Origin: Candidatus Altimarinota bacterium
GTDB lineage: Bacteria > Patescibacteriota > Gracilibacteria > RBG-16-42-10
Reading direction: 5' to 3'
DNA length: 15,337 bases
NCBI GenBank assembly: GCA_017984655.1
Contig: JAGNZB010000024.1
Coordinates: 1 to 15,337, forward strand
Shown here: one piece after another, positions 1-8,090 of the stretch
Layout of the letters: every line of letters starts with the position of its first letter
Numbering within the stretch: position 1 is the first letter of the stretch
Notes under the pieces: generated by a model
Database searches by the model: none
What the model was told of the DNA's origin: nothing
What the model saw: only the letters and a program-made list of their open reading frames with translations
Made by a program: the position numbers and the translations under genes

Positions 1-1947
1 GACAATCTCAGTCCGAATCATTTCTCGAATCTCACTACGCAGATCAGTAGACTGGAGCACATCACGACGACGAGCATAGATCAGATCACGGTGAAAGTTC
101 ATCACATTATCATACTGAAGCACATGCTTACGGATATCAAAGTTGCGTCCCTCGACACGCTTCTGGGCATTCTCAATTGAGTATGCCATCACTCTATTTT
201 CGATCTCCTGATCCTCAGGGATATTGAGACGATCCATCAAACCCTTGATCCTATCACCAGCAAACAAACGCATCAGATCATCCTCCATTGAGACATAGAA
301 CTGACTCTCACCACGATCTCCCTGACGACCAGAGCGACCACGGAGCTGATTATCAATACGACGGGACTCATGACGCTCAGTACCCAAAACATGGAGACCA
401 CCCAGCTCATCCACACCATCACCAAGCTGAATATCGGTACCACGACCAGCCATATTGGTAGCGATCGTCACGGCACCGACCCGACCAGCAAGAGCGATAA
501 TTTCAGCTTCTTTCTCATGAAACTTCGCATTGAGCACCTGATGAGGCACATTCTCTGCATGCAGCAGCTTGCTCAGATATTCAGATTTCTCAATCGAAAT
601 CGTACCAACCAATACTGGTTGCCCTTTCTCATAGCGAGCTTTGATTTCTCGCACTGCAGCTTTGAACTTGCCGCGTTCATTCTTGTAAACACGATCTGGT
701 GAATCAATACGTTGGATCGGACGATGGGTAGGCACCGTCACCACAGCTAGATTATAAATAGATTCAAATTCTTCAGCTTCAGTAAGAGCCGTACCGGTCA
801 TACCAGCCAATTTTTCATACAGACGGAAGTAATTTTGGAACGTAATCGTCGCCAAAGTCTTGCTTTCCTGCTTCACCTCTACATTTTCCTTCGCTTCCAA
901 GGCCTGATGCAATCCCTCAGAGAATCGACGCCCTGGCATCATACGGCCAGTAAATTCATCAACAATTACCACTTCCCCATCTTTGACTACATAGTCGCGA
1001 TCCAGAGTAAACAAAGCCTGAGCCTTGAGTGCTTGCTCAATATGATGGACCTCCTGAAAACCAGCATCGGTATAAATATTCTTAATACCCAGCATCGTCT
1101 CCATGGAAGCAATACCCTTCTCGGTCAAAGTAGTGGCCTTCATCTTCTCATCAACAATATAGTCCACATCTTTTACCAAACGTGGAATCAATCTACTGTA
1201 CTGAACATATTTGGAAGTAGATTCCTGTGCTGGTGCTGAAATAATCAATGGTGTACGAGCTTCGTCAATCAGGATCGAATCCACCTCATCGACAATGGCA
1301 TAGTACAAATCACGCTGCACCAGCTGACTGGGATCCTGCACCATATTGTCACGCAGATAATCAAAACCAAACTCATTATTGGTACCGTAGGTAATATCAC
1401 TACGATAGGCAGCCCGACGTTCAGCTGGCTCGACACCATGCACCACAACACCCACAGTCATATCCAAGTAGCGATAGAGAATGCCCATCCACTCAGCATC
1501 ACGTTTTGCCAAGTAATCATTGGCAGTCACCACATGCACACCTTTGCCCAGAAGGGCATTGAGGTAAATCGCCATCGTCGACACCAGCGTCTTACCCTCA
1601 CCCGTTTTCATCTCAGCAATACGACCATTGTGCATCGCAATCGCCCCCATCAACTGCACGTCAAAAGGAATCATATTCCATTCTTTCTCGATCCCAGAAA
1701 GTACATACTTGCTACCAACCAGACGACGACAAGCATTCTTCACCACAGCAAAAGCTTCGGGAAGCAAAGCATCAAGTGACTCACCACCTTTGATACGATC
1801 ACGAAACTCTTCAGTCTTCCGCTTCAGCTGTTCTTCAGTAAGAGTCTGATATTCTTGTTCGAGATGATTGATCTTGGCGACGAGCGGTTTTGCTTTGCGT
1901 AGCTCCTTAATCGTTGCGTCAGGAAATATCCACTGCCAGAGTTTCAT
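1..1947 (-). CDS. secA: Preprotein translocase ATPase SecA (3' end beyond window)
   Basis: SecA is the cytoplasmic motor that uses ATP to push unfolded preproteins through SecYEG. The reading frame is open from ATG at 1947 to the left edge, giving 649 codons of a protein usually 800-900 residues or longer, so the C-terminal part is missing. Visible motifs in order: Walker A MKTGEGKT at residues 113-120, a [16 protein letters not shown] stretch at about 186-201, Walker B-type [15 protein letters not shown] at 218-232, then [17 protein letters not shown] and the helicase motif [11 protein letters not shown]. About 15 extra residues lie before FDVQLMGA (95-102), as in SecAs I associate with Bacteroidetes and some candidate phyla. 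In-frame stops just upstream fix the ATG start. No clear Shine-Dalgarno is present. It lies 58 nt after the unknown ~700-aa gene, on the same strand, and is probably its downstream operon partner. Confidence 0.98.
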   Translation of the reverse strand, partial: MKLWQWIFPDATIKELRKAKPLVAKINHLEQEYQTLTEEQLKRKTEEFRDRIKGGESLDALLPEAFAVVKNACRRLVGSKYVLSGIEKEWNMIPFDVQLMGAIAMHNGRIAEMKTGEGKTLVSTMAIYLNALLGKGVHVVTANDYLAKRDAEWMGILYRYLDMTVGVVVHGVEPAERRAAYRSDITYGTNNEFGFDYLRDNMVQDPSQLVQRDLYYAIVDEVDSILIDEARTPLIISAPAQESTSKYVQYSRLIPRLVKDVDYIVDEKMKATTLTEKGIASMETMLGIKNIYTDAGFQEVHHIEQALKAQALFTLDRDYVVKDGEVVIVDEFTGRMMPGRRFSEGLHQALEAKENVEVKQESKTLATITFQNYFRLYEKLAGMTGTALTEAEEFESIYNLAVVTVPTHRPIQRIDSPDRVYKNERGKFKAAVREIKARYEKGQPVLVGTISIEKSEYLSKLLHAENVPHQVLNAKFHEKEAEIIALAGRVGAVTIATNMAGRGTDIQLGDGVDELGGLHVLGTERHESRRIDNQLRGRSGRQGDRGESQFYVSMEDDLMRLFAGDRIKGLMDRLNIPEDQEIENRVMAYSIENAQKRVEGRNFDIRKHVLQYDNVMNFHRDLIYARRRDVLQSTDLRSEIREMIRTEIV

Positions 1948-2005
1948 AATCCATTACATTTAAGCCCAGGGAGATTACCACAGCACCCCACAGCTGCCAA
2001 TGTAC

Positions 2006-4096
2006 TTACATAGAGACTACCGTATTCTTCCTTCTAGCTTTGACATCCACCTTCCTCAGATCAAGTCGTCCCAATACATAGGTCAATTCATACAAGTCTC
2101 CGCCCGCTACTTGAAACTGAATGCTCATCATATTGGGCCGCCCCTCGATAAACCCGACGGTTCCTTCATCAGGGGCAGCATAGACATGATCTGGATACAG
2201 CTTTGGCAATGGAGGCACCGTAGTCAAAGGAGCAAAGATAGAGAAAAACTGACGCTCAAGTTCGTCGGCAGTAATGGAAGGATTGGAGGTTACTGCAACT
2301 TCAATCACCTGACGCCACTTTGCCCAACGGCGCTCATTCTCATCGTCCAATCCAAATCGCACAAACAAATGGTTAGCATCAGCAGTCTCAGGGTCCAAGA
2401 CAGTATCCAAACAATCAGCCAAAGCTCCACGTACCGGAACCCAGTTTCCCGCCAAATGAGAAAGCTGGTCCTTTTTAGCAGTCACAATACTACCCAAAGC
2501 ATGTAATGGTCGTCCCACTCTTTCTAGATAGTCTGCCAATAACATATGTTGGTCCATTCGAAACAAATTCAGCGAATTCAAAGAGCTGAGCACACCATCG
2601 ACTGCCTGCAGCTTCAACTTTTCTGCTTCAAAACAAGGTAAAGCAATCAACTTTGGCAGCTTATCACGCAAAACCTCCAAGTGAGTTGCCATCTCGGTAA
2701 GGTGCGAAAATGCCGTCAATGCAGCAGCCCAGTGCAAAGCATCACCACAAGCAGCTCTACGATCTCGACGCCAAGCATCGACATCATCTTTTGGCTGCAA
2801 AAATAAACCAGAGAGAATTGCTCCCATGTTTTTTCGAAGCTCATCAGGAAGTATCTGCCGTGTACGATCCCCAAGCACAGCCAATAATCGTAGTGGTGTT
2901 ACTTTTGGCTCAGCTGAACTGACTGCAGTAGTCACCTCTGTCAGCAATCTACCCACTCTATTTGCAGCAGTCACCACGACATTGATATCTGCACACCACT
3001 TCTCTATATCCTGATAATAAGCGTCAAGCATTTCCGGTAGTTGCTTGGCTCTCGTCCTTTGAGCGGCTAACACAATTTCATTTTGCACAGCAATGCGTCT
3101 TGTTCTCCACAAGCTTTTGAATTGATCAAAAACAGGCAATGGTACTACCAATACACCATTATTCATCTGACCAGAACTCATCAATACCCCTTGTAAAGTA
3201 GTATACGTTTGATGCGCCACAGCCTCTACTTTTGGAAACCGTAATACAACCTGCAATCCATTCGAATACAGCACAACAGGCATGCCATTTCCTGCCATAT
3301 AAGCATTGATATCTTGAAAATCTTCCATTGGTCCAGTAGGGATGACGTCTCGGGATCGAGCTAGGTCCCCAGCAACAATCGCCTGCATCTCTGCCAGTGA
3401 CTGACCATCACGCAAAGACTGAGTCACTACCACCATTTCCTGGGTGAGACTGCGCACAGTTCTCTTACGTCGAGAGGCTTGAGGCAACATACTATTACGA
3501 TCATCCAATAGGGATCGAATATCTTGACGCAAATGAGCAACTTGCGCATGAGAGAAAAACAGCCAAGCTAAAAAGGCCTGCATTTTAGGCATCATGAATT
3601 GCTTCAAGGCTGGATAGCCCCCAGTCTCCGGTGTCATTGGACCGGAGTAGCCAAAAGTTTTGAATATTGTAAAATCAAATACTGGCTTACCAGCATTTGG
3701 TCCACTAGAAGCAACATTTTTTTCTAACAACTGCGAAGCGTAAAGATGATGGAACCCAGAGGCTTCAGTAGCCGCAAATGCAAACCATTCATCATACGTG
3801 ATATTGACCAATTCCTTACCAAACTGCTGATGACCAGCAGCACAACACTCCAAGACATAGTCAGCATTGCCCACTTTCGCACCATCAGGCTTTTTTGAGA
3901 ACCAAAAGTTATCAATCGCATTAGCAAAAACCTGAGTCATCTCAGATCCCGGGACAGCGACACGGTCCCGGCTTGCCTTTGCAGAAGTTTGAGACAATGT
4001 CTCCATCAGCTTCGCCACCTCATCAGGACGCAATGGCCTGGTACCATCTCGCAAAAAAAGCGACAAAGAGAAATCAAAAGCCCTCACGGATGCCAT
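2006..4096 (-). CDS. Unknown ~696-aa protein between nurA and secA
   Basis: I do not recognise this protein. It is long, probably soluble and mostly helical: there is no signal peptide, no clear membrane segment, and no convincing Walker A, nuclease or transferase motif. A GPNAGKP stretch in the N-terminal third lacks the hydrophobic strand expected before a P-loop. The C-terminal ~120 residues are richer in strand-like sequence and end in a basic KARRKNTVVSM tail. Start choice: ATG at 4096 has GTGAGGAA about 5 nt upstream, the best ribosome site seen in the window. Alternatives in the same frame are ATG at 4144 and TTG at 4159, the latter giving 717 aa. It follows nurA by ~47 nt (to the TTG) or ~109 nt and precedes secA by 58 nt. 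A candidate promoter lies in the nurA gap. The function is unknown, and a DNA-repair role would rest only on the nurA neighbour. Confidence 0.85.
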   Translation of the reverse strand: MASVRAFDFSLSLFLRDGTRPLRPDEVAKLMETLSQTSAKASRDRVAVPGSEMTQVFANAIDNFWFSKKPDGAKVGNADYVLECCAAGHQQFGKELVNITYDEWFAFAATEASGFHHLYASQLLEKNVASSGPNAGKPVFDFTIFKTFGYSGPMTPETGGYPALKQFMMPKMQAFLAWLFFSHAQVAHLRQDIRSLLDDRNSMLPQASRRKRTVRSLTQEMVVVTQSLRDGQSLAEMQAIVAGDLARSRDVIPTGPMEDFQDINAYMAGNGMPVVLYSNGLQVVLRFPKVEAVAHQTYTTLQGVLMSSGQMNNGVLVVPLPVFDQFKSLWRTRRIAVQNEIVLAAQRTRAKQLPEMLDAYYQDIEKWCADINVVVTAANRVGRLLTEVTTAVSSAEPKVTPLRLLAVLGDRTRQILPDELRKNMGAILSGLFLQPKDDVDAWRRDRRAACGDALHWAAALTAFSHLTEMATHLEVLRDKLPKLIALPCFEAEKLKLQAVDGVLSSLNSLNLFRMDQHMLLADYLERVGRPLHALGSIVTAKKDQLSHLAGNWVPVRGALADCLDTVLDPETADANHLFVRFGLDDENERRWAKWRQVIEVAVTSNPSITADELERQFFSIFAPLTTVPPLPKLYPDHVYAAPDEGTVGFIEGRPNMMSIQFQVAGGDLYELTYVLGRLDLRKVDVKARRKNTVVSM

Positions 4097-4165
4097 GTAT
4101 TCCTCACGTTCGATAATTGGCTCATGTCTAGGTGTATTCCCCATATGGTTGATAATCAAGACAAG

Positions 4166-4194
4166 ATCAAACCACTTTCAACCAAGTCAGTCAA
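4166..4194 (-). promoter_or_regulatory. Candidate sigma70-type promoter upstream of the unknown ~700-aa gene
   Basis: Reading the minus strand, TTGACT (4194-4189, 5/6 match to TTGACA) is followed after exactly 17 nt by TTTGAT (4171-4166, 4/6 match to TATAAT). It sits in the short gap after nurA. Predicted transcription would start near 4159, leaving a ~60-nt leader before the favoured ATG at 4096. A match of this quality can arise by chance, and nurA readthrough could serve the gene equally well. Confidence 0.35.
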
Positions 4195-4205
4195 GAGTCA
4201 CATCC

Positions 4206-5168
4206 CTACCGATTCACCTCCTTCCACCACTCCTTGCGTGAGAGGCCACTATCATCGACCAAAAATGTCTCCAGAAGCTGCCGATCACGCTCTCTGATCA
4301 CACAAAGCTCATGCGCTCTCGCAATACTCCAAGGAAAACCACGCCCCTTTTCAATCTGATCAATGAGCATAGACCACACCTGGGGTTGCAATAGTTGACC
4401 AAGTAAGTACTCAATTCTCAGCACACCAGAACCACTACGATAATAACAATAACCAATCTGATAACGCTCATCGAGCTTGGTAATCGGTGAATGGGTTTGA
4501 AATACGGGAGAAAACTCCCCTTCAGCCAAAACAGCACCAAATAAATCAATATCAGTAAAACTAGCAAATTTCTTCTGACTCTCCACCTCCAGCACTTGCA
4601 AAATATCTCTGCTTGCTGAGCGGTCGATCACCGCAATCACCGGCATTTGTTGCTGATAACAACGCTCCAGCAAATCAACATAGTGCTTCACAGCTACCAA
4701 CCGTTTTTCCTCTTGCCACTCATACCACTGCCAGCGAATCAAACTACCATCGAGAAGTAGCAGATCAGCTGATTGCTCGATACTGACACCATATTCCAGC
4801 TCTAGTGATGGATAAGCCAAAGAAGAGAGATCATCCTGGTCACTCAGGTCACGAATATCAGCGATCACGGTTTCCTTGCCAATATGATAATCAGTAAGGA
4901 CCGCTGCCAAAGAAAAAGCCTTCACTGCCAAGCCTCGATGACGTGACAGATCAAATGGCGAACCATCCACACCGAGCACCCGGTAGGGCTGCCATGGGAC
5001 AAATGGAGCTAGTTCTGGCTGCACTGAGGCCAAGGGCATCGCTATGCCACTGCGAAGTGCCCAGAGCTGTTGGAGCTCGGTCAATTGTATACTGACATTT
5101 TGTTTGTGTCGTAAGTACCGTTGCTTGATCTGATCAGCGTACCGAAATAAAAGACTATGATCCGGCAT
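4206..5168 (-). CDS. nurA: NurA-domain nuclease
   Basis: NurA is a Mn-dependent nuclease (5'-3' exonuclease plus endonuclease activity) that, with the HerA helicase, resects DNA ends for homologous repair in archaea; bacterial homologues exist. The 320-aa length fits the family. Family features visible: VLGVDGS at 64-70 (first catalytic Asp, D68), SLELEYG at 121-127 (acidic residue candidates), LLLLDGSL at 136-143 (D140), AVIDRSASR at 179-187 where many NurAs have a Lys-containing motif, DIDLF at 206-210, QIGYCYYR at 237-244, and the C-terminal FPWSIARAHELCVI with H286. The first ~60 residues are helical. The ATG lies 1 nt after the stop of the 63-aa gene, suggesting translational coupling. 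No herA is visible nearby. The family call rests on motif recognition, not an alignment. Confidence 0.82.
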   Translation of the reverse strand: MPDHSLLFRYADQIKQRYLRHKQNVSIQLTELQQLWALRSGIAMPLASVQPELAPFVPWQPYRVLGVDGSPFDLSRHRGLAVKAFSLAAVLTDYHIGKETVIADIRDLSDQDDLSSLAYPSLELEYGVSIEQSADLLLLDGSLIRWQWYEWQEEKRLVAVKHYVDLLERCYQQQMPVIAVIDRSASRDILQVLEVESQKKFASFTDIDLFGAVLAEGEFSPVFQTHSPITKLDERYQIGYCYYRSGSGVLRIEYLLGQLLQPQVWSMLIDQIEKGRGFPWSIARAHELCVIRERDRQLLETFLVDDSGLSRKEWWKEVNR

Positions 5169-5169
5169 G

Positions 5170-5361
5170 CTACAAACGACACTGTTCCAAAGTCCGAAGC
5201 AACATCTCAGCAGCTATCGGTGGATGGAAGGTCATGCATGTAGCTTCATCGTTTGTACTGACTACCACACGCTGCTTATGCACAAGCGCAGCACCAGAGG
5301 TCTGAAGACTACCATTAATACATTGCTGTAGGGCCTGAATATGTTGTGATTGAAATGGCAT
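5170..5361 (-). CDS. Small unknown protein (63 aa) immediately upstream of nurA
   Basis: This 63-residue ORF ends in TAG one nucleotide before the nurA ATG. That tight junction, and a TATAAT box about 22 nt before its own ATG, are the main reasons to regard it as real. The sequence is soluble, with a helical start (SQHIQALQQCI), a central strand-rich part (GAALVHKQRVVVST) and a helical end (AAEMLLRTLEQC). It has two Cys but no metal-binding pattern or membrane segment. I do not recognise a family. It does not look like the HAS-barrel of HerA. It may be a NurA accessory subunit or simply the first gene of the operon. Confidence 0.6.
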   Translation of the reverse strand: MPFQSQHIQALQQCINGSLQTSGAALVHKQRVVVSTNDEATCMTFHPPIAAEMLLRTLEQCRL

Positions 5362-5383
5362 AGACTTGGATTACACGATCTTC

Positions 5384-5389
5384 ATTATA
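5384..5389 (-). promoter_or_regulatory. -10 box (TATAAT) for the leftward nurA-secA operon
   Basis: The minus strand reads a perfect TATAAT about 22 nt before the ATG of the 63-aa gene at 5361, so the leader would be only ~16 nt. No good -35 is present at 16-18 nt spacing. It lies in the 225-nt divergent gap and pairs with the rightward promoter at 5551-5559. Confidence 0.45.
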
Positions 5390-5550
5390 AGGTATCTAAA
5401 AAAAGTCGAGAGGTGAGCATAGTCACTTCGTCTTGCCAAGTTACAGAAACACTCAGAAGCTTGCGCAATTGATCAAAAAACGTCTTCAACACCATCTAGA
5501 ACTCCCTCAAACAAGAATTCTCTCTACCAGTATCGGGGCAAACTGAAGCT

Positions 5551-5559
5551 TGCTATAGT
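5551..5559 (+). promoter_or_regulatory. Extended -10 promoter for the rightward glycan operon
   Basis: TGCTATAGT matches the extended -10 consensus TGnTATAAT at all but one position. The predicted start is near 5566, giving a ~20-nt leader to the ATG at 5587. There is no recognisable -35 at normal spacing, as is usual for extended -10 promoters. Nothing else in the 5362-5586 gap stands out apart from a 9-nt direct repeat, GAAGCTTGC, at 5456-5464 and 5545-5553; the second copy overlaps this promoter. Confidence 0.5.
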
Positions 5560-5586
5560 ACACTCAAACCAGCATTGATCCACAGC

Positions 5587-6492
5587 ATGAGTCAGACTCC
5601 GCCAATCCCACCTACACTATTTGCTATCCCACTCAGCCCAGTCACGCAAGCACAAGTACTGCACACTATTGCTGAGCGTGTCAGTCAGAACCAGCAAACT
5701 AGAATTGTCACCGTCAACCCTGAGTTTATTTTGACCAGTCTTCACAATAGCGAATTCCGAAAGACTTTACAGACAGCAGACCTACAATTAGCAGATGGGA
5801 TTGGGCTGATCTGGGCTACCCACCTACTCCAGCTAACACCGCGATTTCCCAGATGGTGTCAACGCTTACCAAGACTATATAGCGCATGGCAATGCTTCTA
5901 CACGCTAGCTTCAATCCCCTTCAGCAAAGCAATATATAGCCAGCTTCCAGAACGAGTCACCGGTAGTGACTTATTTCTGCCACTATTGCGTCAGCTAGCA
6001 GCCAACAACCAATCAGTCTTCCTTCTCGGCGGCGCCCCAGGAGTAGCCGAGGCAACAGCAAAAAAAGTAACTGAGAGCATCCCCAATCTGACTATCGCAG
6101 GCACCTATGTCGGATCCCCCACACCCGAAGAATCAAAACAGATCATCAGCACCATCAAAAACAGCGGCGCCCAAGCACTATTTGTGGCCTTCCAGTTCCC
6201 CAAACAAGACATCTGGATTCATGACCATCTCCCCCAGCTACCACAAGTCAAAGTCGCCATTGGTGTCGGAGGCACCTTTGACTTCATCGCCGGCACCGCC
6301 CACCTCCACCATCAGCACGCCAAAGCAAAACGAGCACCGAAGCTCATTCAAAAGCTTCAATTAGAATGGTTATGGCGACTCTTCACCCAACCCCATCGTT
6401 GGAAAAGAATTTGGAACGCCACAGGGGTATTTATTGGAAAGGTATGGCAAGAAAAGACTGCGACCAACAAATCAGATTGCCATTCAGGCTGA
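5587..6492 (+). CDS. WecG/TagA/CpsF-family (GT26) glycosyltransferase
   Basis: Members of this family transfer a sugar, often N-acetylmannosamine(uronate), from a UDP-sugar onto an undecaprenyl-PP-linked GlcNAc at the inner membrane face. This starts teichoic acid linkers, enterobacterial common antigen or capsule units. Family signatures: TVNPEF near residue 42, ADGIGLIWA (catalytic Asp) near 70, ERVTGSDL, FLLGG, a PKQ motif, GVGGTFDFIAG, and the C-terminal KRAPKLIQ...LEWLWRL...QPHRWKR membrane-association region. The ~301-aa length is slightly over the usual ~240-260. The extra residues lie after the catalytic motif in a segment rich in aromatics. The PKQ motif reads AFQFPKQD rather than the common GAPKQE. 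I chose ATG 5587; an in-frame TTG at 5575 is the alternative. Neither has a clear Shine-Dalgarno. It is the first gene of a four-gene rightward operon. Confidence 0.93.
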   Translation: MSQTPPIPPTLFAIPLSPVTQAQVLHTIAERVSQNQQTRIVTVNPEFILTSLHNSEFRKTLQTADLQLADGIGLIWATHLLQLTPRFPRWCQRLPRLYSAWQCFYTLASIPFSKAIYSQLPERVTGSDLFLPLLRQLAANNQSVFLLGGAPGVAEATAKKVTESIPNLTIAGTYVGSPTPEESKQIISTIKNSGAQALFVAFQFPKQDIWIHDHLPQLPQVKVAIGVGGTFDFIAGTAHLHHQHAKAKRAPKLIQKLQLEWLWRLFTQPHRWKRIWNATGVFIGKVWQEKTATNKSDCHSG

Positions 6493-6528
6493 AGTCTGTT
6501 ACAAGAGAAGGGATTATCATATTCCCCC

Positions 6529-6705
6529 ATGTTTAATTTCGTGATTGTTGCCTTGTTGGTCGGTTTTCCTCTTACGGCGCATGCATATATTGATCCAGGA
6601 GCAGGAAGCAGCATCATTCAAGTAGCTATTGCTAGTATTGTAGCAGGCATGTTTGGCTTGAAAGTGCTTTGGCAAAAATTCCTGATCAGAGCCAAGAGAA
6701 AATAA
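6529..6705 (+). CDS. Small membrane protein with YIDPGAGS motif (58 aa)
   Basis: This 58-residue ORF fills the gap between the glycosyltransferase and the next gene. It starts with a hydrophobic signal-like segment (residues 2-16) ending in TAHA, a plausible signal-peptidase site after residue 19. YIDPGAGSS follows at 20-28, then a second hydrophobic stretch (29-49) and a basic tail QKFLIRAKRK. From memory, small proteins with a YIDPGTGS motif straight after a signal peptide recur in bacteria beside methyltransferase and sulfatase-like genes of surface-polysaccharide loci, but no function is established that I know of. The layout here matches exactly: the kinase-like/methyltransferase gene begins 11 nt after the stop. 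The topology suggests the DPGAGS motif faces the periplasm or outer side. An AGAAGGG lies ~17 nt before the ATG, farther than ideal. Confidence 0.82.
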   Translation: MFNFVIVALLVGFPLTAHAYIDPGAGSSIIQVAIASIVAGMFGLKVLWQKFLIRAKRK

Positions 6706-6716
6706 CTTGCACCCAC

Positions 6717-8090
6717 ATGTCTTTAGCAAAAGCCCAATCTCCGGCTTCTTTTCGTGATACTGCCGGTTTTATTTTCACCAGTGAAGGCCAACTATTTCGT
6801 CAAGTAAATCACGTCGGACAGGAAGGATATGATCAGCTCATCAGCTCCGGTCTTTATGAGGCCCTCACCAAACAAGGACAGTTAGTCCCCCACCAAGAAG
6901 TAGCCAACACTGAAGACACCAGAGCTTACAAGACTATCCAACCAGAAAAGATCCCATTCATCTCCTACCCCTATGAATGGTGTTTTAGCCAACTCAAAGA
7001 CGCTGCTTTACTGACACTAGACATTCAAAAAACAGCAATCGAACACAGCATGACTCTCAAAGATGCTAGTGCTTACAATATCCAATTCTGCAAAGGAAAA
7101 CCACTACTGATCGACACCCTTTCTTTCGAGAAGTATGTAGAGGGGCAGCTCTGGCAAGCATATCGTCAATTCTGCCAACACTTTCTCGCACCATTGGCAC
7201 TGATGCACTACACCGACATTCACACCGGTCGCTTAAGCCAGCTTTGGCTAGATGGTATTCCGCTCGAGATCGCCTCTCATTTGCTTCCCTGGACCACCAA
7301 ATGGCGCTTCTCCACCCTGATGCATATTCACATGCATGCCAAGAGTCAGAAGCATTATGAACGCAAGAGCACCAAAGCCAGCGCTCGACACATCAGCAAA
7401 TTCCAAATCCTCAGTTTGTTGGACAACCTGACCACCACGATCAAAAAACTGCATCCCCACAGACAAAAAACTGAATGGAGTGACTACTACAACCGCACCA
7501 ATTACAGCGACACCAGTCTCTTGGACAAAAAATCTATTGTCGAGAAATATCTCCACCAGACCACTCCAACCACCGTTTGGGATCTCGGTGGCAATGACGG
7601 ATTCTTCAGTAGAACAGCCAGTGACCAAGGCATCGAGACAATCTCCTTTGACATCGATCCCTTTGCTGTAGAACAAAACTACCAACAGACCAAGGCAAAA
7701 CAAGAAGCTAGTATCCTCCCTCTAGTACTAGACCTGACCAATCCCAGTCCAGCGATCGGTTGGGGCAACGAAGAGCGCGACTCCCTGACAAACCGAGGCC
7801 CAGCCCATACACTATTAGCATTGGCGATCATCCATCATTTAGCGATCTCCAACAATCTCCCTTTCGAAAAAATAGCGCACTACTTTAGTCAGCTCGGCAG
7901 CAACCTGATTATCGAATTCGTCCCCAAGACCGACTCCAAGGTGCAGTACCTCTTGAGCAGCCGCGAAGATATCTTTGATAATTATACAGAACAAGACTTT
8001 GAGAAAAGTTTCAGTCAGTATTTCTCAATTGTAGAGAAACAGAAAGTGCTTAATGCAGAGAGAACAGTGTATTTGATGAAAAAACTATGA
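6717..8090 (+). CDS. Kinase-like/SAM-methyltransferase two-domain protein
   Basis: This 457-aa protein has two parts. The C-terminal part (about 255-457) is a class I SAM-dependent methyltransferase: VWDLGGNDGFFS at 287-298 is motif I, FDID at 311-314 is the acidic end of strand 2, and DLTNPSPAIGW (339-349) plus RGPAHTLLALAIIHHL (360-375) fit the family often labelled nodulation-type (NoeA-like) methyltransferase. The N-terminal part (1-250) contains LKDASAYNIQF (114-124) followed by LLIDTLSF (130-137). D116, N121 and D133 have the spacing of a kinase catalytic loop (D-x4-N) and metal-binding Asp, so a kinase-like fold is possible (inference). The substrate is unknown, probably an envelope glycan or glycolipid. 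I chose ATG 6717; an upstream in-frame TTG at 6669 would overlap the small membrane-protein gene. Its stop overlaps the next start (ATGA). Confidence 0.88.
   Translation: MSLAKAQSPASFRDTAGFIFTSEGQLFRQVNHVGQEGYDQLISSGLYEALTKQGQLVPHQEVANTEDTRAYKTIQPEKIPFISYPYEWCFSQLKDAALLTLDIQKTAIEHSMTLKDASAYNIQFCKGKPLLIDTLSFEKYVEGQLWQAYRQFCQHFLAPLALMHYTDIHTGRLSQLWLDGIPLEIASHLLPWTTKWRFSTLMHIHMHAKSQKHYERKSTKASARHISKFQILSLLDNLTTTIKKLHPHRQKTEWSDYYNRTNYSDTSLLDKKSIVEKYLHQTTPTTVWDLGGNDGFFSRTASDQGIETISFDIDPFAVEQNYQQTKAKQEASILPLVLDLTNPSPAIGWGNEERDSLTNRGPAHTLLALAIIHHLAISNNLPFEKIAHYFSQLGSNLIIEFVPKTDSKVQYLLSSREDIFDNYTEQDFEKSFSQYFSIVEKQKVLNAERTVYLMKKL

Noticed and set aside
370-1849. Several plus-strand ORFs of 60-134 codons opposite secA
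   Set aside because: They lie wholly inside unmistakable secA coding sequence on the other strand and have no family features of their own.
2006-4096. The ~700-aa protein as a HerA-type ATPase partner of NurA
   Set aside because: No usable Walker A/B pair; the only G-x4-GK-like stretch lacks a preceding hydrophobic strand.
2000-4297. Plus-strand ORFs (up to 168 codons) opposite the ~700-aa gene
   Set aside because: The minus-strand frame is far longer, ends next to secA and has a ribosome site; the plus-strand products have low-complexity, shadow-like composition.
6357-6729. Two minus-strand ORFs (86 and 70 codons) over the small membrane-protein gene
   Set aside because: The plus-strand 58-aa frame has a signal peptide and the DPGAGS motif and fits the operon; the antisense frames have neither.
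7248-7703. A 151-codon minus-strand ORF inside the kinase-like/methyltransferase gene
   Set aside because: Antisense to conserved methyltransferase sequence; its hydrophobic look follows from the complementary codons.
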